64,000 nucleotides of DNA from Paraflavitalea pollutisoli (GTDB lineage Bacteria; Bacteroidota; Bacteroidia; Chitinophagales; Chitinophagaceae), in assembly GCF_029360705.1 (NCBI RefSeq), contig NZ_JARKMX010000014.1:930001-994000 (forward strand), given 5' to 3'. Both the position numbers and the translations under genes were made by a program. The notes under the pieces were generated by a model. That model was given only the letters and a program-made list of their open reading frames with translations, had not been told where the DNA came from and did not search any database. This document shows, in pieces, positions 43,883-53,325 of the stretch (within the stretch, counting starts at the first letter, position 1; each line of letters starts with the position of its first letter).

Positions 43883-44413
43883 CTACCTGGCAGATTGCGA
43901 TGCTTCGCCAAACTTTTTACGCTCATAGGTTATTTTGGTACCCAGCCACTTTCTGTATCGGATAACAAACAGGTTATCAAACTCGGTATCTGGCAGGTCG
44001 CCCGGAACCTCTACCCGCCCACTCAACCCATTGACAATATCATCCACGGTATTGCTATGTCCCACGATCAAGGCATTTCGCTTTAATCGCTTGAGCTGAC
44101 CAATAAAGGCCGAATCCGGCTTCGGCCCATATGTTTGTACGTTTAGCCCCTCATAAATGCGCAAGGGCTCCGCGGTACTACGGGTACGCACGGTATTGGT
44201 AGCGTAGAGGTAGGCAATTTTCTTGTCTTTGAGTTCCTCCTTCAAGTCATTGGCCCGCAGTTCACCTTTAACGCTCAGCGGGGGATCGTTGGGGGTAGAT
44301 AGGGTGATGCCAGCGGATGGCACAGCTTTTTCAGCATGCCTTACCACATAATAAGTATGGCTGCATGACGTTAGGAATAAACAAATCAGAATGTTGGTCG
44401 AAAAGCATTTCAT
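43883..44413 (-). CDS. Histidine phosphatase-family lipoprotein
   Basis: The start is set at ATG 44411-44413 (176 residues), which gives a lipoprotein signal with LTSC (Cys17); the longer frame to 44482 lacks a signal. The catalytic motif is RHAEK (Arg25, His26), with downstream VGHSNT carrying the second His. The family includes phosphoglycerate-mutase-like phosphatases such as SixA. Being exported and lipid-anchored, it probably removes phosphate from a small molecule or sugar in the periplasm. It is convergent with the E2 gene. Confidence 0.88.
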   Translation of the reverse strand: MKCFSTNILICLFLTSCSHTYYVVRHAEKAVPSAGITLSTPNDPPLSVKGELRANDLKEELKDKKIAYLYATNTVRTRSTAEPLRIYEGLNVQTYGPKPDSAFIGQLKRLKRNALIVGHSNTVDDIVNGLSGRVEVPGDLPDTEFDNLFVIRYRKWLGTKITYERKKFGEASQSAR

Positions 44414-44615
44414 GTTGGTCGGTTTTAACATCTTAAAATTAAACGCCAATTCGGAATAGCCATCAAATTTTCGTAAATTCAATAAACCGCTAAACCATTT
44501 TTACAAGGTGAAAGACGAGGCTATTGTATCGGTTGTATGAACTATATGAAAACGAAACAGGCTTAGCGCAATCAATTGCCCCGGCGTCATCTTCAGACCT
44601 TAAAATTCTTACCAG

Positions 44616-45332
44616 ATGAAGACACTCTCCGAAACCTGGTTCGCTGATGGGTACATTGACTTTGAACTGAAGAAATACACCCTGCTCGCTTATCTCCAGG
44701 AAGTGAACAAGTATTTCGACGCCAATAAACTATACCCCCAACTCGCCGATGTTATCTTTCATTACAACAACCTGGTCGCTTTTCGCGAAAACAAGAAGTA
44801 CCTGCAGGAACAGTTTCCCAAAACGCTGACTGGCATACAGATGGAAAAATTGCAACTGTTGTATGAACAGATCATCCAGGATGATGAGATGATGCAGGAA
44901 CTGGAGGATATCATCAATTATTCTGCGGGTAAGATGAAAAAAGCCATTACCAACGGTACGGAGATCTACGAATTTGTTGAACACAAGCTGACCATCTTTC
45001 CGGTGGGGCTGCTCCCCCTCGACGTTCGGGAAGGTTATTTCTTTCTGAGTGAAGGAACCTACCGCCAAACACGGGTGTACCAGTACCGGCTCAGCATCTT
45101 TGAAAAGCACGATGAAAAATACCGCGCCATCAAAACCGACTTTGTCGATCAATGGCAGCGTAATATGGTCAATACCTACGAAAACATCAAGGCCGAGCTG
45201 ATCCGTCAAAAGCGCGACCTACCCAATCCGGCCGTATACTCCATCGAAACGGAATTGACCTTTCCCGTCGATGAAACCTTACTGCCGGTGGCCAAAAGAA
45301 GCCTTGTACGGTATATTACCACGGCAGCATAA
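44616..45332 (+). CDS. Hypothetical protein, 238 residues
   Basis: A soluble protein without signal peptide. The first 110 residues are helical and charged (FELKKYTLLAYLQEVNKYF; MQELEDIINYSAGKMKKAI). The second half looks mixed alpha/beta (GLLPLDVREGYFFLSEGTY; VYQYRLSIFEKHDEKYRAIKT). It resembles conserved uncharacterised Bacteroidota proteins, but I know no family name. It stands alone between two terminator-flanked genes, so context gives no hint. Confidence 0.75.
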   Translation: MKTLSETWFADGYIDFELKKYTLLAYLQEVNKYFDANKLYPQLADVIFHYNNLVAFRENKKYLQEQFPKTLTGIQMEKLQLLYEQIIQDDEMMQELEDIINYSAGKMKKAITNGTEIYEFVEHKLTIFPVGLLPLDVREGYFFLSEGTYRQTRVYQYRLSIFEKHDEKYRAIKTDFVDQWQRNMVNTYENIKAELIRQKRDLPNPAVYSIETELTFPVDETLLPVAKRSLVRYITTAA

Positions 45333-45390
45333 AAAGATCGCATTTTAAAGGCCGCCAGACAGGTACAGCGAATCTATTACTATAAAAGCC

Positions 45391-45432
45391 AAGTCCGCAA
45401 GCGATACTCCCTGGGAGCTAACTTGCGGACTT
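45391..45432. terminator. Terminator-like hairpin between convergent genes
   Basis: AAGTCCGCAAG (45391-45401) and CTTGCGGACTT (45422-45432) form a perfect 11-bp stem; the loop contains a small CTCCC/GGGAG hairpin. Tails are weakly T-rich on both sides. It lies between the 44616 gene and the S9 peptidase gene. Confidence 0.6.
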
Positions 45433-45460
45433 GTTGTATACGATGGCATTGGTGGCCTTA

Positions 45461-48400
45461 TCAGAAACCTTTCTTCTCTTCGATATTCAGTCCCCAATCA
45501 ACCCCTTTCTCAGTTGCAGGCACGCCTTCTGCGATCCATTTAGCAGCCGGAGCGCCTTTCAGGTAATGATCGAAGAACTGACCCAGGCGAACACTCAGGT
45601 CCTTGCGGTTCCTTCTTTCCACCAGGTTATGGTCTTCTCCATTGTATTGCAGCATCCACACCTTTTTGCCCAGTCGACGCAAGGCCGTGAAGTATTCAAT
45701 GCCCTGGTACCAGGGTACAGCACCATCGGCATCGTTGTGCATGATGAGCAAAGGCGTCGTCACTTTATCGGCTTTGAACAAAGGAGAGTTCTTCAGGTAC
45801 AAATCAGGCTTTTGCCACAAGGTAGCACCGATACGGCTTTGGCTATGCTCGTACTGGAACTGGCGGTTGAGACCTGTACCCCAACGGATACCACCATAAG
45901 CACTAGTCATATTGGCTACAGGAGCGCCGGCTCCGGCAGCGGCAAACATTTTCGTGCGGGTTACTAAGTAAGCCACCTGGTAGCCCCCCCAGCTTTGCCC
46001 CTGAATAGCCATCTTGGTAGAATCAACCCAGGGCATCCTGGCCAAATGCTTTGCAGCAGAAACAACGGAATTGTAAGCACTTTCGCCTGGCTCGCCATTC
46101 TTGTAGTAGATATTCGGATCAAATACCAGGTAGCCATTGCTCACGAAGTAAGCGATATTCACTGTCGAAGCACTGGGGGCCGGTGTACGGTAGTTGTACA
46201 AACCATCGGCATCCCGCTCGTAGAAGTAGAAGATCACCGGGTATTTCTTCTTGGGGTCGAAGTTTTCCGGTTTGAACAACAAACCTTCTGCTTCTTTTCC
46301 GTCAAACATCTTCCACTTGACCAGCTCGGCCGTTAACCAGTTATAGTCTTTCTGCTGCGGATTGATCGCACTGAGCTGGGTAAAGCTCTTCATATCAGCA
46401 GAAGTATAAATATTGGAGGACTCCTGTACATTCATACGGCCAACGATATAGGAAGTGGCATCTTTCGCTTTACGCGGCATTGCATAGGTGTAAGGTCCCA
46501 TGGTCAGCAATTCGGGATCGCCAGCAGCGCTAAGCTTCTTCGTATAATAACCATCATATTTGTTGGTACGATTGAATGCCTCCAATAACGCCTGCTCATC
46601 GGGTGCAATGGTGCGCTTTTCCGTATCCTGGCGCACATAACGCAAAACAATCTTATTCTTTTTGCCGAAACCGTTGGTAACGTTCACAGGAACCTTCGCA
46701 CCGGTAGGGTCAACCTGCCAGATATCATAACGGTCATTGATCAGGACGGCAGCATCATTATCGAGCCAGCCGGCAATACCGAAGGAGGAAGGATCATCGG
46801 GATGATCATCTTCATCATCATACAAATGCGCGGCTATCTTTTGGGTAACATTCCTGACCGTTCCTGTTGCTACTTCATAGGTAAAATAGTTCCTGGTAGT
46901 CATATCGTACCAGCATACAAACCTGCCGGTGGGTGACGCGGTGTAGAAACCTCTTTGTTTGTCCTTCACCAGTTTTGCCGATCCATCTGCCAGTGATATT
47001 AGGTAAGCACGTTGACGGGCAAAACCTTGCCATTGTGCTTCTACACGATTTCCCTTACTGGAAGTAGCTAATACAAAATCAGCATTGCCCTCGTCCACTA
47101 GTTGGATATTTTCTGTACTGTCGCTACCCAGCTGTACCACTTTGCCGGAACCTATGTGTAACACCGAAGCATAACTTCTGCGCAGATCATTGGTGAGTTG
47201 AACCAACTGCTGCGGCTGCAGGTAGTCGTCGTTATAGTGCCAAACATCCAGTCGGGCAGTTTCGAAATCCACGAGCGTGGTATCTTTCGGCTTCTTGACC
47301 TGTGCCAGTCCGAAGAACAATTTGGAACCATCCTTGCTGAAAGTAAGAAAATAGTTTTCACTTACAGTAAGTCCATTGCGCACACCAGTGGTAGTACGAT
47401 CCACCTTCGTTTGCGCGCTATCCATGCCAGGTTTGTAATACCACAACTTATAAAACTTCGACAAGGCTTTCGATACGCTGTCTCTTTCGGCAACAAATAC
47501 CAACTGGCTGCCAGTTTCATCGAACGAAATACTCTTCAAGTCATTGAATTGTTTCATGACGGTATCTACTTTGCCACCAGGCAGCCCGGCCCACAACAGT
47601 GCGGGTACGGAGCTATTGTTGCCATTTGCTTTCGTAGTCCTTATCACAAGGGCGTTGCCGGTTTCACTGAAAAAGTAGTCGCTCACCAGTTTAAACACCC
47701 TTTCTTCACCAGTTTGCAGGTTACGCAGCACCAGTTCGGTTCCCTCTTCACCATCTACAACAGAAGCGCCGGTGCTCATGCCGCCCATGCGACCTGCACC
47801 GCCTCCGCCACGCCCGGTAGGCGCAGCGGCAGGTCTGGTTCCGCTCGCAGCAGGCGTATTACCACTGCCGGCATTGCCGCCAGCTCCGGTTTCTCTCCGG
47901 GGGCCGGCCTGCAAAACCGCCATGCCGTTTGCCTTGGCCTCATTGGCTTTGTTACGCAGACTATCAGCTACACGCGCCAGGCTATCGGCCATACGCAGCA
48001 GGTTATTGAGTTGGGTAGCTGAATCGGGCCTTGCCGGGCGGGTAGTTTCCGGCAGTGATTTATCCAACAGGTAGGCAACCCATTGACCAGTTCCTTTCAC
48101 CGGTGTTTTAAAAGATTTTACGCGGGCAGTCTTGGTAATATCCCCCTTGCCCAGCTCCAGGATACCCAGGCTATCCTTGGGCATATCGTTGGGTGTTTTC
48201 TTTTTTATACGTGCATCCCGTGTTTCTTTAAAAGGTGCACGGATCTTAAACACCACATACCGGCTGTCTTCGGTGATCGTGGCGCCATAACCTCGCGCAA
48301 TTTCCTTTTTCCAGGAATTGTCAGCAGCTTGTATGACCAACGTCCCGTCACCTTCCTGGGGTGTTATGGCATAGGCCACATACTTGCCGTTATTGCTGAT

Positions 48401-48517
48401 AGCACGCTCACCGATGCTTTGCCAGCCATCATAAACAGTATGGTCCAGGGGCTTTTTCTGTGCCATGAGTGTGGCAGAGAGCAGCAATCCCGGAAGCAGG
48501 TAAATAAGTCTTCTCAT
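45461..48517 (-). CDS. S9-family (prolyl oligopeptidase-like) serine peptidase
   Basis: This 1018-residue exported protein (signal cut near LMAQ20) has a large beta-propeller region (about 25-700) and a C-terminal alpha/beta-hydrolase domain. The nucleophile Ser is in GQSWGGYQ, Asp in HNDADGAVPWYQG and His in YNGEDHNLVER. It should cleave peptides, probably dipeptides or acyl-peptides, in the periplasm. A Gly/Ala/Pro/Arg-rich stretch at residues 205-252 interrupts the propeller. The family usually has 650-900 residues, so this is a long member. Confidence 0.93.
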   Translation of the reverse strand: MRRLIYLLPGLLLSATLMAQKKPLDHTVYDGWQSIGERAISNNGKYVAYAITPQEGDGTLVIQAADNSWKKEIARGYGATITEDSRYVVFKIRAPFKETRDARIKKKTPNDMPKDSLGILELGKGDITKTARVKSFKTPVKGTGQWVAYLLDKSLPETTRPARPDSATQLNNLLRMADSLARVADSLRNKANEAKANGMAVLQAGPRRETGAGGNAGSGNTPAASGTRPAAAPTGRGGGGAGRMGGMSTGASVVDGEEGTELVLRNLQTGEERVFKLVSDYFFSETGNALVIRTTKANGNNSSVPALLWAGLPGGKVDTVMKQFNDLKSISFDETGSQLVFVAERDSVSKALSKFYKLWYYKPGMDSAQTKVDRTTTGVRNGLTVSENYFLTFSKDGSKLFFGLAQVKKPKDTTLVDFETARLDVWHYNDDYLQPQQLVQLTNDLRRSYASVLHIGSGKVVQLGSDSTENIQLVDEGNADFVLATSSKGNRVEAQWQGFARQRAYLISLADGSAKLVKDKQRGFYTASPTGRFVCWYDMTTRNYFTYEVATGTVRNVTQKIAAHLYDDEDDHPDDPSSFGIAGWLDNDAAVLINDRYDIWQVDPTGAKVPVNVTNGFGKKNKIVLRYVRQDTEKRTIAPDEQALLEAFNRTNKYDGYYTKKLSAAGDPELLTMGPYTYAMPRKAKDATSYIVGRMNVQESSNIYTSADMKSFTQLSAINPQQKDYNWLTAELVKWKMFDGKEAEGLLFKPENFDPKKKYPVIFYFYERDADGLYNYRTPAPSASTVNIAYFVSNGYLVFDPNIYYKNGEPGESAYNSVVSAAKHLARMPWVDSTKMAIQGQSWGGYQVAYLVTRTKMFAAAGAGAPVANMTSAYGGIRWGTGLNRQFQYEHSQSRIGATLWQKPDLYLKNSPLFKADKVTTPLLIMHNDADGAVPWYQGIEYFTALRRLGKKVWMLQYNGEDHNLVERRNRKDLSVRLGQFFDHYLKGAPAAKWIAEGVPATEKGVDWGLNIEEKKGF

Positions 48518-48620
48518 TTGAATGCTTGGTTTGGGATAAAATTATGCTAAAGTACTATTTGACGTTCTTTACGATAACGCATTGTGGCCAGTGGCAAATG
48601 AACTCCTTAATCGCCCCGTA

Positions 48621-49511
48621 TCAGCCCACAGCAGGTACCACTTTCTTATGCGACCGGTAAACGAACCATGTTTGCAATAAAACTGATATGACGATCAGTG
48701 ACAGTCCGATATAAAAGCTTCCTGCCAGCAGCTTATCTTCACGATACACGATAAAGGCCAGCGCGATACCATATAATGGCTCGAGATTATAAGTGAGATT
48801 GACAGTAAACGCGGAGATCTTTTTCAACGCATTCATAGACAGGTGGAAAGCCCAAACCGTACAGAACCAGGCCAATACCAGCAGCCAACCCAGATCGCTG
48901 AGCGTGGGAAGTACATGCGTCGGTGGCACATAATGCAGGTAAAAGGGCAGCAAACAGCATAAAAAGAGAAATCCCCCGCTCAGTTCATACAAGGTTACCG
49001 TTTCGGGGGTATGCTTTTTCAGCAACAGGCTGTTGAAGATCGGAAAGAGGCTACCTAACAGGGCGGAGATAAGGCCAAAGATGATCCCGGTTTTGTATTG
49101 CGGGTCGAAATGGAAGATCAGGGAAATACCGGCAATGGCTATCAGGCCCAACAAGAGTTCCCGAAAGTTGAATGGTTTACGCACGATCAATGGTTCAAAG
49201 ATGGCTGTGAAAAACCCGATCGCGGAAAATGTAACAAGTGCCACCGAGACATTTGCATATTTGATGCTGCCATAAAATGTTACCCAATGCAGGGCAGCAA
49301 TAGCCCCTACGCCTGTAATTTTCAGGATTTCCCGCAAACTGGTACGCTTTAACTGTTTACGCAAGAAAAAAAGGACCCATAAGGTGAGCGCTGTAAAAAG
49401 CAGTCGGTACCAGACCAACAGACCTTCATTCAAAGTGATCAGGCGACCAAGAATACCAGTAAAGCCGGCGAGCAGCACGGCGCCATGTAATTGAAGAAAC
49501 GCTTTGCGCAT
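48621..49511 (-). CDS. EamA/DMT-family transporter
   Basis: The start is taken at ATG 49509-49511 (296 residues), followed at once by the first helix. Ten transmembrane helices in two EamA repeats are visible (GVGAIAALHWVTFYGSIKYANVSVALV in the first; TLYELSGGFLFLCCLL and LTYNLEPLYGIALAFIVYRE in the second). Members export or import metabolites, amino acids or drugs; the substrate is unknown. The AALHW-x-FYGSIKYA segment is typical of Bacteroidota EamA proteins. Confidence 0.9.
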   Translation of the reverse strand: MRKAFLQLHGAVLLAGFTGILGRLITLNEGLLVWYRLLFTALTLWVLFFLRKQLKRTSLREILKITGVGAIAALHWVTFYGSIKYANVSVALVTFSAIGFFTAIFEPLIVRKPFNFRELLLGLIAIAGISLIFHFDPQYKTGIIFGLISALLGSLFPIFNSLLLKKHTPETVTLYELSGGFLFLCCLLPFYLHYVPPTHVLPTLSDLGWLLVLAWFCTVWAFHLSMNALKKISAFTVNLTYNLEPLYGIALAFIVYREDKLLAGSFYIGLSLIVISVLLQTWFVYRSHKKVVPAVG

Positions 49512-49603
49512 GTGGCAAGATAAGAAAGATGCCAGCAATGGGAACGGGAAAATGGTACCGGAGGGTCCGGAACAATGAATAGCACACTAAAAAACGGAAA
49601 ATA

Positions 49604-50410
49604 CTAGCTCCATTTGACCTCTTTGTCTTCACTTTTCATGGCAGGGAACACCGCGTCGGAGCCGGTGTTTTTCACCCGCCTGCGGTAATCCTTAAAGAGG
49701 CTGTGCCAGCGAAGTTTCAACACCCCGAGAATGCCTTCCTTTACGATGCCCTTGTGCATTTTGGAAGCGCCGAACTTACGGTCTTCAAAAATAATGGGTA
49801 CTTCTTTGATCTTAAAGCCAAGTTTCCAGGCAGCAAATTTCATTTCAATCTGGAAAGCATAGCCCAGGAATCGAATCTGGTCAAAGTTGAGTGATTCCAA
49901 TACCTCAGCCCGGTAGCATACGAAACCGGCCGTGGTATCCCTCACCGGCATCCAGGTGATAAGACGGGTGTACAAAGAGCCGCCTTTAGACAAGAGGATC
50001 CTGTTGCGTGGCCAGTTGACGGTACCACCGCCAGCCACATAACGGGAGCCAATAGCTACATCAGCACCCTGCCTGCAGGCTTCATATAAACGTTGAAGAT
50101 CTTTGGGATTGTGCGAAAAATCGGCATCCATCTCAATGATGTACCGGTAACCTCTAGCCAGGGACCATTTAAAGCCGTGGATATAAGCTGTACCTAGGCC
50201 TAATTTGCCGGTACGCTCTTCGAGGAATAACTGATTGGGGTAAATTGCCTGTAATGATTTCACAATGGCAGCCGTACCATCTGGAGAACCATCATCTATG
50301 ACCAGGATATTAAAATCCTGGTGCAACGCAAATATTGCATCGATAATGAGCTTGATATTCTCCTTCTCATTATATGTGGGTATGATTACTATCTTTTCCA
50401 AATCAGGCAA
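49604..50410 (-). CDS. Family 2 glycosyltransferase, dolichol/polyprenol-phosphate mannosyltransferase-like
   Basis: A 268-residue GT-A enzyme: IIPTYNEKENI at the N-terminus, VIDDGSPDGT, the metal-binding DAD in IEMDADFSHNP, and DTTAGFVCYRAEVL further on. It has no C-terminal membrane helices, as in DPM1. It transfers mannose or a similar sugar from a nucleotide donor to a polyprenyl phosphate, supplying sugar for envelope glycans or protein glycosylation. It starts about 70 bases downstream of the exonuclease gene. Confidence 0.92.
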   Translation of the reverse strand: MPDLEKIVIIPTYNEKENIKLIIDAIFALHQDFNILVIDDGSPDGTAAIVKSLQAIYPNQLFLEERTGKLGLGTAYIHGFKWSLARGYRYIIEMDADFSHNPKDLQRLYEACRQGADVAIGSRYVAGGGTVNWPRNRILLSKGGSLYTRLITWMPVRDTTAGFVCYRAEVLESLNFDQIRFLGYAFQIEMKFAAWKLGFKIKEVPIIFEDRKFGASKMHKGIVKEGILGVLKLRWHSLFKDYRRRVKNTGSDAVFPAMKSEDKEVKWS

Positions 50411-50478
50411 TCAATGAGATTCACAAATTTACGATAATTCATCCGGCGGAATTTCCCCAAGTTGCTCACAAGCTGATT

Positions 50479-51246
50479 TTAGCCCTTCTTTAACAGGGTC
50501 CTGTTGAATATCTCAGTGAGTTTCTGCTTGGTATGCATAGGAAAATCTCCTTTCATCATCCAATCATAATATTGGGGCTCAGCTCTTAAGACGTCGGCAA
50601 CCGGCCTGCCCTTGTGTTTACCGAAATTGAAGACCTCGATACCGTTTTCAAGCACCATGCGACGGGCGAAATCAACCGTATTGTCTTCTCCGATCACTTT
50701 CAGGATGCTTTCGACGGTAGTACCCAATTGGGGGTATTTCTGCACCTGTGCTACCAATACCTCCCAGGTGGCGCTGGCGTCGGCTTCTGCTCCATGCGCT
50801 CCTTCCAGGTTCTTATTGCAATAGAATTTATAGGCGGCACTCAGGGTACGCTGCTCCATCAGGTGGAAAACCTTTTGTACATCGACCAGTTTACGCCCTT
50901 TGAAATCGAAATCGAGGCCCACCCGCAAAAACTCTTCCGCCAACATCGGAATGTCGAAACGGTTTGAATTGTACCCCGCTAGGTCACAATTTTCCAGGAA
51001 TTGTTTGATCTCATTGGCAGCCTGTTTGAAAGTGGGCGCGTCTTTTACCATGTCATTGGTAATGCCATGTAGATCGCTGGATACGGTCGAGATGGGAATT
51101 TCGGGGTTGATCAGCTTGCGCTTCACTTGCTTGGTTCCGTCGGGAGAAATTTTCACGATGGCAATTTCAACGATACGATCAGTGCTCAGGTTAATACCGG
51201 TAGTCTCCAGATCTATGATCGCTAATGGTCTTGTTAACTGTAACAT
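50479..51246 (-). CDS. 3'-5' exonuclease, DnaQ-like DEDDh family
   Basis: The start is placed at ATG 51244-51246 (255 residues), so that it follows the mpl stop at 51263; the longer frame would overlap mpl. Exonuclease motifs are visible: DLETTG (Asp12, Glu14), NSNRFDIPML and HGAEADA. A C-terminal segment (FGKHKGRPVADVL, YYDWMMKGDFP) is common to Bacteroidota proteins of this kind. It degrades or proofreads DNA ends. It may be co-transcribed with mpl. Confidence 0.9.
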   Translation of the reverse strand: MLQLTRPLAIIDLETTGINLSTDRIVEIAIVKISPDGTKQVKRKLINPEIPISTVSSDLHGITNDMVKDAPTFKQAANEIKQFLENCDLAGYNSNRFDIPMLAEEFLRVGLDFDFKGRKLVDVQKVFHLMEQRTLSAAYKFYCNKNLEGAHGAEADASATWEVLVAQVQKYPQLGTTVESILKVIGEDNTVDFARRMVLENGIEVFNFGKHKGRPVADVLRAEPQYYDWMMKGDFPMHTKQKLTEIFNRTLLKKG

Positions 51247-51262
51247 CAATTTCGAAATTGGG

Positions 51263-52621
51263 TTAATTAGTAACCTTTTTTGCAAATGTAAGCATATCTA
51301 TCCCATCATAGTTGCCTGAGCTCATCAAAAGCAAATTGGCGTTTTGGTATGCCTGTGACTGCAACCATTGTACCAGTTCCTCCTTTTGATTAAGGACAAC
51401 CAGCCCTTTTTTGCCAAAACCTTCTACGACTTTGGCTGCAGGCAGCGGAGGCATACGCTTCAACTCGAGCGCATGGCCCGAATAATAGACCGCAGCCACA
51501 TCGGCTTTATCCATCGCTCCTTTGTACTCCGACATGAATTGCTCATTCAGACTGCTATAGGTATGCAGTTCCAGCAAGGCTATCAGGGTACGGTCGGGAT
51601 ACTGTTGTTTGACGGCGTCGATGGTCGCTTTTACTTTAGAAGGAGCATGGGCAAAATCCCTGTATACGATCGTTTGTCCATTCCTGGCCAGCAATTCCAG
51701 TCTTTTTGCCGCGCCGGTAAACGTAGCAATGGCCTTTACAAAAGCAACAGCCCCTACGCCCAACGCACGACACGCATACCAGGCAGCAAACAGGTTCATG
51801 AGATTGTGATCACCAAATACCTCCAACGGCGCACTTTGACCCTCTACAGTTATCGTAGTAATTCCCCGATCGATCGCATGCGTAGGAACACCATAAGGCT
51901 GGTACCTGATATCTGTCCGCTTATGATCCTCTACCAGTTTGTTCAGCACCGGGTCAGTTTCATTGTAGATCAGTAAGCCACCGGGCTCGATCTTGTTAAT
52001 GAAAATAACAAACTGCTCGAGGTAAAAGTCGAAAGTGGGGAATACATTGATATGATCCCAGGCAATGCCCGTGAGGATGGCAATATGTGGAAATAGAAAA
52101 TGGAATTTAGGTCGTTTCTCGAGGGTACTGGCAGGATATTCATCGCCCTCACAAACGATGACCGGCGCATCCGTAATATTAACAGACTGATCAAACCCGT
52201 CGAGCCGGGCGCCTACGAGGTAGTCGAATGCCTGCCCCGATTGTTTCAGCACATGCATGATCATGGAAGTCGTGGTCGTTTTACCATGGCTACCACCTAC
52301 CACTACACGGGTCTTTTGGAGACTCTCCTGGTAAATGTATTCGGGGAAAGAGTAGATTTTCAGGCCTAGCTCACGGGCACGTTGAAGTTCTGGATTGTCA
52401 CCCTTGGCATGCATACCCAGGATAATGGCGTCCAAACCTGCATGCACCTTCTCCGGAAACCAGCCAACTGATTCGGGCAGAATGCCTGCGTTAGACAGGT
52501 TTGATTTTGCTGGTTCAAAAATTTCATCATCACTACCTGTTACTATATATCCTTTTCTGTGCAGCGCCAACGCCAGCTGGTGCATGACACTACCGCCAAT
52601 GGCTATAAAATGTACTTTCAT
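51263..52621 (-). CDS. mpl: UDP-N-acetylmuramate:tripeptide ligase Mpl (peptidoglycan recycling)
   Basis: The 452-residue Mur-ligase-family protein opens with a nucleotide-binding segment (HFIAIGGSVMHQLALAL). It has the ATP loop GGSHGKTTTT (109-118), EGDEYPAS as in Mpl and not MurC, and AHAPSKVKATIDAVK near the C-terminal domain. It reattaches the recovered tripeptide L-Ala-D-Glu-mDAP to UDP-MurNAc. Length and motif order are normal. The exonuclease gene follows after 16 bases. Confidence 0.94.
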   Translation of the reverse strand: MKVHFIAIGGSVMHQLALALHRKGYIVTGSDDEIFEPAKSNLSNAGILPESVGWFPEKVHAGLDAIILGMHAKGDNPELQRARELGLKIYSFPEYIYQESLQKTRVVVGGSHGKTTTTSMIMHVLKQSGQAFDYLVGARLDGFDQSVNITDAPVIVCEGDEYPASTLEKRPKFHFLFPHIAILTGIAWDHINVFPTFDFYLEQFVIFINKIEPGGLLIYNETDPVLNKLVEDHKRTDIRYQPYGVPTHAIDRGITTITVEGQSAPLEVFGDHNLMNLFAAWYACRALGVGAVAFVKAIATFTGAAKRLELLARNGQTIVYRDFAHAPSKVKATIDAVKQQYPDRTLIALLELHTYSSLNEQFMSEYKGAMDKADVAAVYYSGHALELKRMPPLPAAKVVEGFGKKGLVVLNQKEELVQWLQSQAYQNANLLLMSSGNYDGIDMLTFAKKVTN

Positions 52622-52953
52622 AGGCTATGCCGAAAATGGGCCTTTTACTTGTTTTTTGTTCAGATCTCTTTACTCTATTAATTATACGACAGCTATTTAT
52701 AACTGATTGAAGACCTTTTATTGTGTTGCCTGCAACTTTTTTTATGACCCCACTTGCAAGAACCGAATTTAGTTTGTTTCTTTGACCTATCAATCGCAAT
52801 CGCGCTTAATCGCCCTCCAATCCCTACGATCTCCACTAATTTTCCGCTCCTCTGAAGTAGCTCAATCCGCTCCTCTGAATTTCCTGATGATCGTTTTTGT
52901 TTTTAGCCCTTTAAAGTTTCATCAGGCTTATTCTCAACCTAAATACCACAAAA
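52622..52953. other. Intergenic region between mpl and a mini-lipoprotein gene
   Basis: No gene is supported in these 330 bases. The sequence is A/T-rich in the first half. TTTGTTTCTTTG around 52770-52783 resembles promoter boxes elsewhere in the window (28110-28119) and could drive the plus-strand mini-gene. I see no hairpin of note. Confidence 0.35.
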
Positions 52954-53070
52954 ATGAAACGGATCTGGACTATTATCGCTGTAGTAATTGCTATTAGTAT
53001 CACTGTAACTTCCTGCACAGCATCTAAAGGCGGCTGTAAATCTACCCAAGGCATGGTTGGTTACCGCTAA
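52954..53070 (+). CDS. Mini-lipoprotein, 38 residues
   Basis: ATG 52954-52956 to TAA 53068-53070. The product is a lipoprotein signal (RIWTIIAVVIAISITVTSC, Cys21) followed by only 17 residues (TASKGGCKSTQGMVGYR) with one further Cys. A good terminator follows 30 bases later. Bacteroidota genomes contain such tiny, Cys/Gly/Lys-containing lipoproteins, but no function is known. It is too short for most gene finders. Confidence 0.7.
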   Translation: MKRIWTIIAVVIAISITVTSCTASKGGCKSTQGMVGYR

Positions 53071-53100
53071 CCCCTCTGCAACACACACAAACTTTTGGAT

Positions 53101-53137
53101 GGCATCATAGAACAACTATGGTGCCTTTTTATTTTGC
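53101..53137 (+). terminator. Rho-independent terminator of the mini-lipoprotein gene
   Basis: GGCATCATAG (53101-53110) pairs with CTATGGTGCC (53116-53125) with one G-T pair and a 5-base loop, followed by TTTTTATTTT. Confidence 0.85.
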
Positions 53138-53265
53138 TCCCGCAGCAGGCAATCGGGCCCTTTTCAAATACAGGTAATGCTTTAAAGCAAGGAAACCTAT
53201 CAACAAAAGTTCGGCCTACCAACCAGCTCATATCACATGAACTGGCAGGTAGGCCGCAAAATGGC

Positions 53266-53296
53266 AAAAAAGCCCTCCTGGGATCAGGACGGCCTC
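53266..53296 (-). terminator. Terminator of the small Thr/Pro-rich lipoprotein gene
   Basis: On the minus strand a GGCC-TCCT/AGGA-GGGC hairpin (53272-53294, one mismatch) is followed by TTTTTT (complement of 53266-53271). It lies 30 bases after the stop at 53326. A second, larger hairpin with arms GGCCTACC/GGTAGGCC (53213-53256) lies further on. Confidence 0.65.
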
Positions 53297-53325
53297 TAAC
53301 GATTGCTTGCCATATGAAAAAAAAC

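Noticed and set aside
52782-52997. 71-codon TTG-started frame overlapping the mini-lipoprotein gene
   Set aside because: The mini-lipoprotein frame has an ATG, a proper lipobox and a terminator; the longer frame has no such features.
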